Shown here: piece after piece, positions 54,368 through 63,284 of the stretch | Position numbering within the stretch: position 1 is the first letter of the stretch | Layout of the letters: the number at the start of each line of letters is the position of its first letter | Assembly (NCBI RefSeq): GCF_014199255.1 | Contig: NZ_JACIJF010000013.1 | Span: forward strand, 1 to 64,000 | Length of the DNA: 64,000 nt | From: Sphingomonas xinjiangensis | GTDB lineage: Bacteria > Pseudomonadota > Alphaproteobacteria > Sphingomonadales > Sphingomonadaceae | Reading direction: 5' to 3' | Notes under the pieces: model-generated | The model's input: only the letters and a program-made list of their open reading frames with translations | Databases searched by the model: none | What the model was told of the DNA's origin: nothing | Made by a program: the position numbers and the translations under genes

Positions 54368-55741
54368 ATGCGGATTGTGCAATGCCGCATCCGCGGGTAT
54401 CTCCTGCATCTCGTAATCAGGGTAGCAGCTTTGTCCATTCTCGTTAAAGCGGCGTCTTGGCTTACCTCCTTGTTCCGGGAGAGTAAGCCGCGGGTCATAA
54501 ACTTGCCTTACAATCCGCCACGCGATGAAGAAGACGCAAGAACAGAAAGGCGCCCGCTAGCTCCTGATGAGGAAAGTAGCATACCGGCATCGAAGCTTTC
54601 CGTCAACAACGGGGTCGACCGGAGGACGGTTCTTCAAGCATTCGACGCATCGCGACCGATCAGCGGCAGATCTCAGCTATTTGGTAGGCAGCGCGAAATC
54701 GAAGCGCTACTGCTGGCCGTCTTCGACTACCATCAACATGCAGTTGTTTACGGAGCTCGGGGCTCCGGCAAGACCTCGGTCGCCCGGGTGTTCGGCGATT
54801 TCGCCGACCAGTGTGGCGCCGTCGTACTGTACTTTCCTTGTCAGCCAGAGGCGAATTTCGCCCAACTCATGGGAGCCCTCATCGATGGCTTGCCGCCAAC
54901 GGCGATCGCTCCGCAGGAGCGGCCAATCTTCAATTCGCGCCTGCAAAATCTTCCAGCTCACTTCGGACCATCGTCCTTTGTCGACTTGGTGGCTCAAGCT
55001 GTTGCGAGGCCTGTCGTCCTCATCCTTGATGAATTCGATAGGATAACAGACGATAAGACGAAGACCGACATCGCTGTCGCTATGAAGCTCTTATCCGACA
55101 CGCACGCAGCGATTCGTATTATGCTCGTCGGAATCGCAAGCAGCGTTAGCGACATTCTCGATGCCCATCCGTCACTGCGCCGTCACATAGCGGTCACGCG
55201 AATTGGGAGGATCGAACCTACCAGCGTAAAGGCGCTTATCGCTAATGGTGAAGCAGTCACCGGGTTGCCCTTTAGCGAGGAAGCTCGCTCTATCGTTGAA
55301 CGCGTCAGCATGGGCTCCCCTTATCACGTGAGATTACTTTGCAGGCAGGCCGCCTTGAAAGCTTATAATCGCCGCGCATCAGAGGTATCGTCGACCGACG
55401 TTCGTGCCGGACTTGCGGAAGTTGTCGAGCTATGGGCCGCGACCAATCCTGCTGACGCGAACAGATTTTTGTCCGTCGCTTTGGACCCGTTCCTGCAACC
55501 CGAGCTCGAGAAGATTGCCCGAGAAGCTGCGATGAAGGACCAATTCGCGGCGGATTCATCATCTAGTAATGCGCTGGCTATGCTACGCGACAGCGTAGTT
55601 CCTTCCGCACATGCTGAAGGCTACTGGGCTTTTGCAGATAGTCTTGCTCCGCAGTTTCTTGTGGCCGCGACCGTCTTAGCCGAAAGCGACGCAGCACAAA
55701 TTCGTCACCAGGAAGGATCGCTTGATGTTGCCGCTCAGTGA
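54368..55741 (+). CDS. membrane-associated AAA/STAND-type ATPase in the EPS operon
   Basis: A 457-residue protein. A hydrophobic N-terminal segment (residues about 9-36) could anchor it in the inner membrane. A linker of about 60 polar residues follows. The P-loop domain begins 'LFGRQREIEALLLAVFDYHQ', with Walker A GARGSGKT at 129-136 and Walker B VVLILDEFD at 216-224. A sensor-like 'IMLVGIASSVSDIL' follows, and the C-terminal part is helical. It resembles ORC/ExeA-like ATPases. It has no counterpart in the xanthan gum operon. It overlaps the gumC/wzz-like gene by 17 bases, so it is coupled to the export machinery. An energy or assembly role for chain-length control is inference. Confidence 0.8.
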   Translation: MRIVQCRIRGYLLHLVIRVAALSILVKAASWLTSLFRESKPRVINLPYNPPRDEEDARTERRPLAPDEESSIPASKLSVNNGVDRRTVLQAFDASRPISGRSQLFGRQREIEALLLAVFDYHQHAVVYGARGSGKTSVARVFGDFADQCGAVVLYFPCQPEANFAQLMGALIDGLPPTAIAPQERPIFNSRLQNLPAHFGPSSFVDLVAQAVARPVVLILDEFDRITDDKTKTDIAVAMKLLSDTHAAIRIMLVGIASSVSDILDAHPSLRRHIAVTRIGRIEPTSVKALIANGEAVTGLPFSEEARSIVERVSMGSPYHVRLLCRQAALKAYNRRASEVSSTDVRAGLAEVVELWAATNPADANRFLSVALDPFLQPELEKIAREAAMKDQFAADSSSSNALAMLRDSVVPSAHAEGYWAFADSLAPQFLVAATVLAESDAAQIRHQEGSLDVAAQ

Positions 55742-57101
55742 TTTAGCCGCCGCGATCAAGCAGCGACTCAGGATCGAAGTGGCTGTCTTTGTGCTGGTTT
55801 TGGCTATCGTCGCCCTTATGACTTTGCTCTCCCCTAAAGTCTATCGCTCCACGTCGAGTCTGCTCTTTGACGAGAAGCCCATCGATCCTGTTCAAGACGC
55901 TGCGGGCGGGGACCGCGATCTTTCCACTCTGCTCTCCACGCAAGCCGCCGTTATCAAGAGCGACTTGGTGGCGGCGAAAGTGGTGCAAAATCTCAATCTC
56001 GTCACCCCCGACATCCTTTCTCAGTGGCGCGCGCAGACAGGAGGCGCCGGAGACGTCAATGTTTGGTTCGGGTCTCGGTTGTTGAACGGTCTTGAAGTCG
56101 TTCCCGACGGCGCATCGCGAATCGTAAGAGTCAGCTACCGATCCAACGACGGGGCTGTGGCCGCACAGTTAGCAAACGCTTTCGTGAAAGCCTATTTGGA
56201 TCAGAAACTCGAACTCCAGACCGACCCTGCGAAAACCTACTCTCGCTGGTACGCAGATCGGACTCGTGAAGTGCGAGCGAACCTCGAGACCGCGCAAGCG
56301 AAGTTGACCGCTTTCAAGCGGCGAACCGGCATCGTCGATACGGATAGCACGAACGCGGAGACAGGGCGACTTACTGATCTTCAGTCTGCAGTTACCAGCG
56401 CTGAGGTCGGGTCTGCCGATCTTGGTTCTCGCAGCGCAAATGCCGCCTCGCGCTCTCCAGACGTACAAAATAGCGCCGTTGTTTCTGGCCTGAGAGCGAG
56501 CATCGCCTCGAAATCGGCTCAACTTAGCGAGATGAGCGTATCTCTTGGCCCAAATCATCCAGACCGCCGCGCTGCGCAAGCCGAGCTAGCCGCTCTAAAC
56601 TCCCGACTTGCGTCTGCCATCGCAGAACAGAGTGCCTCAATAAATGTGGCAAGCTCAGCGGCTGAGAGCAAAGAAGCTGAACTGCGAAGGAATCTTGAAG
56701 CGCAAAAAGCCAGGATGCTAACTTTAGCAGGAGAGCGCGCCGAGTACGATGTTCTACGACGCGATGTCGACTCGGCTCGCGCCTCATATGATCAAGTAAC
56801 TCAGCGCCTTGACGCCATGCGACTATCCGCAGCCGCCCCTACGGCGGGAGTCCGGCAGCTCGATGTCGCGAGAGCCTCCGTGTTGCCATCGGAACCGAAT
56901 ATCACCCTCCGCCTACTTCTCGGCCTCGTTCTGGCAACTCTTCTGGCGATCGGAGTAGCTATTCTGCTGGAACTGGCTCGCCCGATTGTGAGGTCAGCGG
57001 CAACGCTTCAGGAGGTTACAGGCGTGCCTGTAATAACCTCTGTGAACTTCACGAACTCGAGTACTCTAGATCATTTGAAACCTGACAAGAAGGCCGCATG
57101 A
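55725..57101 (+). CDS. GumC/Wzz-type chain-length determinant (PCP)
   Basis: A 458-residue polysaccharide co-polymerase. Two transmembrane helices bracket a long periplasmic part: 'EVAVFVLVLAIVALMTLLSP' near the N terminus and 'LRLLLGLVLATLLAIGVAIL' near residue 400. The periplasmic part contains 'YRSTSSLLFDEKPIDPV' (a Wzz-type strand) and a coiled coil of about 200 residues with the conserved 'LGPNHPDRRAAQAELAALN'. A Pro-rich 'VLPSEPN' precedes the second helix, as in all family members. It sets polymer length with GumB/Wza. GGAAGG is eight bases before the ATG. The kinase-like gene follows with a four-base overlap. Confidence 0.9.
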   Translation: MLPLSDLAAAIKQRLRIEVAVFVLVLAIVALMTLLSPKVYRSTSSLLFDEKPIDPVQDAAGGDRDLSTLLSTQAAVIKSDLVAAKVVQNLNLVTPDILSQWRAQTGGAGDVNVWFGSRLLNGLEVVPDGASRIVRVSYRSNDGAVAAQLANAFVKAYLDQKLELQTDPAKTYSRWYADRTREVRANLETAQAKLTAFKRRTGIVDTDSTNAETGRLTDLQSAVTSAEVGSADLGSRSANAASRSPDVQNSAVVSGLRASIASKSAQLSEMSVSLGPNHPDRRAAQAELAALNSRLASAIAEQSASINVASSAAESKEAELRRNLEAQKARMLTLAGERAEYDVLRRDVDSARASYDQVTQRLDAMRLSAAAPTAGVRQLDVARASVLPSEPNITLRLLLGLVLATLLAIGVAILLELARPIVRSAATLQEVTGVPVITSVNFTNSSTLDHLKPDKKAA

Positions 57102-57982
57102 GACTCCGATCATCAGATACGAGCAAACAGGGTTCTGGCTTGCTCGGCGACGTGTCGCCCGTGGGTTCTTCCGCACGTGACTCCAGTGGTATAGATTCCG
57201 CTCTTCTTCCGGAGCAGCGCGCTTTAGTGCTGCAACTGCAACAAAGCACGGGCAAGTCATTCCAAGATTGCGCTATGGAGCTGGGATACCTCCCGGGCGA
57301 GACGTACAAAAACGTCAAAACGTTTTCGGCGAGAGGTGTTGGCTCGGGCACAGATCAGGATCTGAACCCGTTGGTCGTTATGATGTCCCAACCCGACGAT
57401 CCTGTTGCCCGCGCCGCAAGGGAGCTAAGAGCTGCATTCGGGTCCATGCAGAATCGTGATGGTACTACCCCGCGGCGATATGCTCTCTTGGCGCTTCGAG
57501 CTAGGACTGAGAACTCAATCATTGCAGCTAATCTGGCGGTTGCTTGTGCTCTCAGCGGCCAGCGGACACTTCTGATCGACGCCAATTTCAAGAATCCTGT
57601 TCAACACGGCATATTCCACCGCGCCGGGGGGCATGGCGTCTCGCAGCTCCTGGCGAAGAAGGCTGACCTTGATCAACTGATCCAGGCGACTGATGTGGAG
57701 GGCTTGAGCCTCCTGCCGATCGGCACCGCAAACAGTATAACTGCCGAGCTTACCGACCGTGCAGCACTTGCGACGTCCACAGAGCGGGCTTCAGAAACGT
57801 TCGACGCTGTAATCGTCGACGTTGGCGAGGCGGATCAGGTGGGAATTGCATGCGCGCAAGGCTTCGACGCCGTGTTATTACTCGTTCAGCGCGACGTAGC
57901 CCCACTGGGAGACGCGAGACGAATATTCGAGAAACTGCGCGGCACGGGCGAAGCGTCCTTCGGCTTGGTAGTTATCGACTGA
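57098..57982 (+). CDS. BY-kinase-like P-loop protein with lost Walker A
   Basis: A 294-residue protein placed where the tyrosine autokinase (ExoP/CpsD/Wzc C-terminal type) normally lies, directly after the PCP gene. The fold is clear: 'ARELRAAFGSM', 'AANLAVACALSGQRTLLIDA' with 'NFKNP' (Walker A', residues 157-166), 'LQLLAK'-like 'VSQLLAKKADLDQLI', 'GLSLLPIGT' and 'FDAVIVDVGEA' (Walker B-like, 235-245). The Walker A site (about 134-141) reads RARTENSI instead of GxxGxGKS/T, so the lysine that holds ATP is gone. There is also no C-terminal tyrosine cluster. It is probably a pseudokinase or structural partner of the PCP. Confidence 0.82.
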   Translation: MRLRSSDTSKQGSGLLGDVSPVGSSARDSSGIDSALLPEQRALVLQLQQSTGKSFQDCAMELGYLPGETYKNVKTFSARGVGSGTDQDLNPLVVMMSQPDDPVARAARELRAAFGSMQNRDGTTPRRYALLALRARTENSIIAANLAVACALSGQRTLLIDANFKNPVQHGIFHRAGGHGVSQLLAKKADLDQLIQATDVEGLSLLPIGTANSITAELTDRAALATSTERASETFDAVIVDVGEADQVGIACAQGFDAVLLLVQRDVAPLGDARRIFEKLRGTGEASFGLVVID

Positions 57983-58004
57983 TAAGGCCAGCATGGAGGT
58001 GCTT

Positions 58005-58790
58005 ATGAGTAGGTCACGACTTCGAATTGAGGCTTCCGAAAAACGTCGCCTTGGCCATGTTGAAGTTGAAGTAGAAACACAACGCGGCGCCCTTTCACGT
58101 CTCCGCACGGCGGTGGAAGCTCGGAGTTGTTCCACTTGGGGCTTCTGCAACGCCCACACAGTTAATATGGCTGCCGAAGATGTTCGTTTCCGCGCGGCGG
58201 TGGGCGAAATCACGATGTTCAATGATGGTGTCGGCGTGGACATCGCGAGCCGGTTGCTTTTTGGAGCCGCCTTCCCGGAGAACTTGAACGGCACTGACCT
58301 GACTCCAGCTTTGCTCGAAATGCTCCCCGAAGGCACAAAGGTTTATCTCGTCGGGGGCTCACCAGATACAGCAGTGCGAGCTGCGGAGGCATTTTCGGCT
58401 ATGCACCCGAACGTCCGGCTTGTTGGCTGCCATCACGGTTATTTTTCAGATCATCAGGGGTCGCTGGTGGCCAATCAGGTAGCAGCCGCGGATCCGGATC
58501 TGATTCTAGTCGGCATGGGGCACCCTAAGCAGGAGATCTGGGCCGCAAGCAACATGAGAGCTCTGAAGGCTCCCTCTTTGTGTGTCGGAGCCCTGATTGA
58601 TCGGGCTGCGGGAGCGATCCCCCGTGCTCCGCTCTGGATGCGCCAATTGAGAGTCGAGTGGCTGTTTCGCCTGCTGCTTGAGCCTAGAAGGCTTGCGAAA
58701 AGGTACCTTTGGGGGAATGGTGTATTTCTCATCAGAGTTTGGCGGCAGCACCGTGCGTCCTCATCTGGCAAGTTACAGACACATGTTTGA
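58005..58790 (+). CDS. gumM: WecG/TagA/CpsF-family glycosyltransferase (GumM-like)
   Basis: A 261-residue GT26 enzyme. The ATG at 58005 was chosen because the ATG twelve bases earlier is part of a GGAGG ribosome-binding site. Motifs: 'FCNAHTVNMAAEDVRFRAAV', 'FNDGVGVDIASRLLFG', 'LNGTDLTPALL', 'KVYLVGGSPDTAVRAAEAF', 'PDLILVGMGHPKQEIWAASN' and 'PSLCVGALIDRAAGAIPRAP'. In xanthan synthesis GumM adds the second glucose to make the cellobiose-lipid primer; the same early step is likely here. It overlaps the next gene by eight bases. Confidence 0.9.
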   Translation: MSRSRLRIEASEKRRLGHVEVEVETQRGALSRLRTAVEARSCSTWGFCNAHTVNMAAEDVRFRAAVGEITMFNDGVGVDIASRLLFGAAFPENLNGTDLTPALLEMLPEGTKVYLVGGSPDTAVRAAEAFSAMHPNVRLVGCHHGYFSDHQGSLVANQVAAADPDLILVGMGHPKQEIWAASNMRALKAPSLCVGALIDRAAGAIPRAPLWMRQLRVEWLFRLLLEPRRLAKRYLWGNGVFLIRVWRQHRASSSGKLQTHV

Positions 58791-60036
58791 AAATGCTCCA
58801 AGTCGTTTTTTGTATTTAAGGATCGCGCTTCTTTGCTCCGTGTTGCCGGCCTTCAGCATCCCTGCGAACGCGCAAGGTGGAACGGTCGGACGGCCGCTCA
58901 TAGGAAGCGGCATTGACGGGCCAGCGGCGGCAGCGGGAAATCGCGAGCGCGTCACAGTAGAGCCTTCCATTGCAATAGCCTACGACAGCAACGTTCTTCG
59001 TCGTGACGCGGACGCTGTTGCCGGATCGACCGACAACGTTCGCTACACGCCGTCGCTAAACCTGAGCTACAATCGACAGATAGGGAGGACACAGATCCGC
59101 CTTGCTGGCTCCGCCGGATATGACTTCAACTCGCGCTTTCGCTACTTGAACAGGGAGCGTCTTGCCGGAAGTATCGCAGTCCGGTCGCCGGTTGGGGCGC
59201 CCTGTCCAGTCTCGCTTTCCTTCGACCACGAGCAGGCGCAATATGAACTAGACGAGCTTGACACCGTTGCGAGCTCAGTTCAGACGATTCAAAATATCAC
59301 TGCTGACGCCTCCTGTACTAGGCCTGGCCTATCGCCAAGCCTCGGCACATCTTATCGGATAGTCAAGAATAGCGCCTCCTCGCTGTCAGATAGCAACTAC
59401 CTCGAAGGACATCTGGGCCTCCGCCTCAATATAACATCCCTGGGATCAGTGACAATCTACGGACAAGTTGCACGGCTCGCTCGCCCTGAATTTGAGCAAG
59501 CCACAGGTATCTCGGACACCACTCAAATGAGGCGTGTCTACGTGTCGTTATCCCGCGCCGTAGCTCCTAGACTCCAGCTCACTGGGAATATCGGGTACCT
59601 GCAGGCGCTGCCACAGCGTGAGAAAGTTCCCGACTTTTCTGGATTTTCGTATCGCGCAAGCGTCCGCTACGTCTTTTCTCCGCAGGTGATACTGAATTTG
59701 TCCGCCATGCGAGATGTCGAAAATAGCACCGGCATATCGGCGACATACATGGTGCGACGAGACCTTCGCACTGGGTTGGACTTGAATGTTTTTCATCGGA
59801 CGTCGTTGAGTTTTCAAGCAGTGCGGCAATTGCGACGCTTCGTAGGCAACGATTTGGGCACCGGGTCGAACATTGGTTCTGAAGCGTCCGATGCCCTAAC
59901 GGTGGGTATCACGCGAAGTATCGGACGCCGGCTCCGACTGGGGCTCAACGGAGGCTTGTTGTCGCGCCGGGCTGATGTAGAATTGTTTGACTTTGATGCG
60001 ACGAGACTTGGTCTCTCCTTGAGTAGCAGGTTTTGA
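58783..60036 (+). CDS. outer-membrane beta-barrel protein of the EPS operon
   Basis: A 417-residue protein. The ATG at 58783 gives a signal peptide ('LYLRIALLCSVLPAFSIPAN' then 'AQ'). The mature part is a run of amphipathic strands with alternating aromatic and polar residues and 'AYDSNVLRRDAD' near the N terminus. It ends in 'RLGLSLSSRF', with the C-terminal Phe needed by the BAM machinery. Barrels of this kind accompany Wzx/Wzy loci in Alpha- and Betaproteobacteria and may help the polymer cross or attach at the outer membrane. The gene overlaps gumM and is followed at 15 bases by the wza-like gene. Confidence 0.83.
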   Translation: MFENAPSRFLYLRIALLCSVLPAFSIPANAQGGTVGRPLIGSGIDGPAAAAGNRERVTVEPSIAIAYDSNVLRRDADAVAGSTDNVRYTPSLNLSYNRQIGRTQIRLAGSAGYDFNSRFRYLNRERLAGSIAVRSPVGAPCPVSLSFDHEQAQYELDELDTVASSVQTIQNITADASCTRPGLSPSLGTSYRIVKNSASSLSDSNYLEGHLGLRLNITSLGSVTIYGQVARLARPEFEQATGISDTTQMRRVYVSLSRAVAPRLQLTGNIGYLQALPQREKVPDFSGFSYRASVRYVFSPQVILNLSAMRDVENSTGISATYMVRRDLRTGLDLNVFHRTSLSFQAVRQLRRFVGNDLGTGSNIGSEASDALTVGITRSIGRRLRLGLNGGLLSRRADVELFDFDATRLGLSLSSRF

Positions 60037-60051
60037 TTTGGGGAGTTTATA

Positions 60052-60852
60052 ATGTTCGTTAGGCGAATAGCAATTGTGGCTCTGGTAGCATTGGCTCCAA
60101 GCTTGTCTACCGCTGCTGCTCAAAGCGTAGTAGGTCCCGCAGCAGCGTCCGCAGATGCTGGCTACGTCCTTGGGATCAATGATCAGGTGGAGATAAATAT
60201 TTTCGGCGCCGGTCAGTCTCAGGCTGTACGGTCTCGCATAACTGAGGATGGTACCGTCATTGTTCCATACCTCGGAGCGATCAAGGCGACCGGCTTAACT
60301 GCGAGGCAGCTATCCGAGGAGTTGACTAAGCTACTAAAATCTCGGGGTATCTTCAACAATCCTATTGTGGGTGTTGAAGTGCTTCAATTCGTTAGCAATA
60401 CCGTTACAGTTTTCGGCGAAGTTGGAACGGCTGGTCTTTATCCCTTGGATCAACCGCTCACAGTCGCTCGCCTGATGGCAAAGGCTGGTGGAACCCGCGG
60501 CACCGCCGCCGACTTCGTCATCCTGAGGCGTGGCGGAGCGGAGCACCGTATCATACTTTCGAATGGATCGGGGGAATGGAGCAGTTCCACACCTATACTT
60601 CCTGGCGACGAATTGTACGTGCCCGTAGCCCCAACTATTTATATCTACGGCCAAGTGAATTCAGCGGGATCCTACTCCATCAAAAGCAACATGAGCGTTT
60701 TACAGGCACTTGCGAGAGCTGGTGGCCCTACACTCGGAGGGTCCCAGAACAACATCTCCTTGTATCGCGATGGCAAGAAGATCAAGCGCGTAGAGCTTGA
60801 TAGCGACGTGCGGGACGGCGACGTCCTTTACGTGCATGAGCGGCTTTTCTGA
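60052..60852 (+). CDS. gumB: polysaccharide export protein, GumB/Wza type
   Basis: A 266-residue protein with signal peptide ('MFVRRIAIVALVALAPSLST' then 'AAAQ') and GGGGAG before the ATG. The Poly_export domain is 'YVLGINDQVEINIFGAGQSQ', 'ITEDGTVIVPYLGAIKATGL' and 'TARQLSEELTKLL'. Two SLBB domains follow ('VTVFGEVGTAGLYPLDQPLT', 'IYIYGQVNSAGSYSIKSNMS'). No lipobox Cys is present, so unlike Wza it is not a lipoprotein, and it probably works with the neighbouring barrel. It is the last gene of the operon. Confidence 0.92.
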   Translation: MFVRRIAIVALVALAPSLSTAAAQSVVGPAAASADAGYVLGINDQVEINIFGAGQSQAVRSRITEDGTVIVPYLGAIKATGLTARQLSEELTKLLKSRGIFNNPIVGVEVLQFVSNTVTVFGEVGTAGLYPLDQPLTVARLMAKAGGTRGTAADFVILRRGGAEHRIILSNGSGEWSSSTPILPGDELYVPVAPTIYIYGQVNSAGSYSIKSNMSVLQALARAGGPTLGGSQNNISLYRDGKKIKRVELDSDVRDGDVLYVHERLF

Positions 60853-61389
60853 TTCTTATAGCTCGGGGGCGGTTCTAGACTAGGATCGCCCAATTCCATG
60901 CCTGCGCGCTGTCTGCGGTCCGGCGGAAGTGCTAAGATCCGGACGCGCAGATCACAAGTTTGATAGTACGACGGTAGCAGGCGCGTCAGCAAGAAGAAGG
61001 CGGTTGAACGGCGGAAGAGATGGGCGGCGACGCGGGGCGCTTGAGCGGGCGAGCATATAATAGTTTGGCTGCAACGCCCGTGCGCTGTTTATGGTACCTG
61101 ACGAAGTAGTCGCCAGGTCGTGAGCTTATAAGCGGAGTGGCAGAACGAATTATATGCCACTCATCGCATTGCTGACGATGGTAGTTGCGGCCGGGGGAAG
61201 CGACCGGCGGCGGCAGGGGCATAACGATCATCTAGCACTTTGATCAGGCAGACGAGGAGAGCCAGCAAGGTGACCCGCCAGAGAGAAAGGCATGGGCCAG
61301 GGTGAATCTCAGGACGATCCCCGTAGAGGTGAACAGCGCGCCGACAAGTAGGTTACCACGGTCGGGGGCACGTTCGGTGCCGACGCAAC
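60853..61389. other. 537-base stretch, no gene seen
   Basis: No supported frame. The sequence just after the gumB stop has weak symmetry (gggcg with cgccc, about 60866-60892) but no convincing terminator. Confidence 0.3.
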
Positions 61390-61654
61390 ACGTCCCTCTG
61401 CGGCGCGATCAATGATCGAGGCGCGCTGAACGGCATCTTCTGTTGCTTGCGCCCGACGTACCGTGGCGCGGCGTACTCGAGCGTTTTGATCCGCGCACCA
61501 CGTGCTACAATTGCCTCGTGCGATCGTGAACGGCGCCGGCTGATGGACGCCATCACCGCCGTGCGTGGGGCAACATTCAGATGATGGACACCACCTCCAT
61601 TGACGCCCGCAAGCAGGTGGGGACGGCACAAAGCAGGGCAGATCACCGTCTCGA
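61390..61654 (+). pseudogene. IS5-family transposase, 5' part (interrupted)
   Basis: Broken frames follow IS5 order: 'RGALNGIFCCLRP', 'RRLMDAITAVRGA' and the remains of 'MDTTSIDARKQ', up to 'AGQITVS'. The segment ends exactly where the IS66 left end begins at 61655. Its missing 3' end reappears at about 63285-63400. Confidence 0.65.
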
Positions 61655-62815
61655 GTACGCGTCCGGCCTGACCCGTGTTGCGGGGAACGGCAAGGCGGTC
61701 ATGCCGCTGACTGCTAAGTTCTACTTCTGGAGTCCAGAAGGAGGACAGAAGATGGTTCGGGTGGAGATCATCACCCGGACCGGACGCCGGCGCATCTACA
61801 ACGACGATGAGAAGGCCCGACAGCCAGGTCTACAATCGACGGTCGTTGCACTGTAAGGCCGCTAGCCTCGTCCAGCCGATGCAAATTGTCATCTAGTGCA
61901 GTGCCGGCTTTAGAGATCGAGACGCCGCGCCCGCGCGGGACGCAAGTGGTTCCGGCAGCCAATACCCCACGTTCCGCCGACCGGGTTGCCGTCGCGTGAG
62001 AGGAAACGGTCCGCCCCCTCGTACGCCCGTGCAGGGACCATCGACATCACGCTACCATCAGGGGCTCACCTTGCCGCGGATACCTTCGTCAACGAAAAGG
62101 CCCTGGCAGGGGTGCTGCGCGCTGGAGCATGGCGCATGATCTCGCTGGCACCAGGGAAGCGGGTGAATCTGGCAAGCCGGTCAGTAAGGATGCGCCTGGG
62201 CTTTGACGGCCTCGCCGCGCTGTTCGACCGTTGTTCTCGGACGAGCCTTATGCTGGCCACGTCTTCCTATTCCGCAGCAGAAGCGGCAACTACCTCAAGG
62301 CGCTGCACTGGGCTGGCATTGGGCTGTGCCTGTTTACCAACCGATTGGAGCGGCGCCGGTTCGTTTGGCCACCGCTTATCCACGGCGGCGTGGTGGTCTC
62401 GCCGGCGCAGCCAGCGCTGGTCGTCGAGGCGATGGACTGGCGGCGAGCAGTTGCTCCGCCGCCACCCGGATTACGGTGCAGTTGTGAGAAGAAACCGCGG
62501 AAATCCCGGCATTTGGCTCGGGGCGAACGGCTGCATCTGGTTAAGAGTCCATGTCGCCACCAGACCGACATCCCCCAATGATCCTGACGCTCTGAAGGTG
62601 TTCATTGCCGACATGCAGGCGAAACTTGCAGCTTCCGAGCAGGCGCTGGCGATGGAGCGGGAGGCACACGAGGCCATCCGCAAGCAGGTCGAGGCTGCGC
62701 AGAACCCAGTCAAAGTGACCACCTGGGACTTGAAAAGCTCAAGGTACAGCTTGCGCGGCTGCGGCCGATGAAGTTTGGCCAATCGTCCGAGCGACCGGCG
62801 TTGCTCGCCGTCGGG
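61655..62815 (+). mobile_element. IS66-family element remnant (orfA, orfB, orfC 5' part)
   Basis: The left end gtacgcgtccggcctgac is followed by orfA start at 61752 ('MVRVEIITRTGRRRIYNDDE') and orfA end near 62035-62130 ('GTIDITLPSGAHLAADTFVN'). TnpB follows in two frames ('MISLAPGKRVNLASRSVRMR' with 'LGFDGLAAL', then 'HVFLFRSRSGNYLKALHWAG', 'LCLFTNRLERRRFVWP' and 'AMDWRRAV'). The transposase N terminus is last ('DPDALKVFIADMQAKLAASE' and 'MKFGQSSERP'). Gene order is that of IS66. Several frameshifts and loss of most of orfC make it inactive. The first 160 bp also occur at 4101-4261. Confidence 0.8.
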
Positions 62816-63150
62816 TCGGCCCTTCTCGGTGGCATGGGCCGTTGTTTCAATGCGCGTGATCAGTGGCGGTCGAAGAACCGCAAAAGGCGGCCGATCCCAA
62901 CCGGGGTACCCCGTTTCGGCCAGCAGCCCCTGCAAGTCCACCAGGGTAATGACGCCCCTGCCTTCGATCGCACCCAGCATGAAGCTCGTCGGCGTCGATC
63001 CCCGCCGCACGACGATCGCAACCCTGCAACTTGGCAGCCGGCGTGCCGTGCTGAAGGACCAATTGCCGCCAGCGGATCGTGCTCGCTGCACTCACCCCAA
63101 CTGAGCCGCTGCGGCCCGGCAGGACATCCCACTCTCAATCGCGGGTACCA
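62780..63150 (-). pseudogene. IS630-family transposase, N-terminal part
   Basis: Minus-strand frames give 'PAIESGMSCRAAAAQLGVSA' with 'ASTIRWRQLVLQHGTPAAKL', 'LAKRGTPVGIGRLLRFFDRH' in slightly altered form, and 'TTAHATEKGRPDGEQ'. This is the helix-turn-helix and linker of IS630 transposases. It abuts the truncated IS66 orfC. Confidence 0.65.
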
Positions 63151-63284
63151 CCCGCCCACGGAATCCTGTGACAGCACTCCTGGCATCCATACCGGCCCTC
63201 TCAACTTCGTAGTAAGGCTGATTCAGAGCACCCCCGCTGTGTTTATTCTCAACGACTCAGAAGGCGGGGAAACCGCTACAATCC

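Noticed and set aside
62471..63091. 206-residue minus-strand ORF
   Set aside because: It only joins IS630 N-terminal debris with the antisense of IS66 orfC; not a gene.
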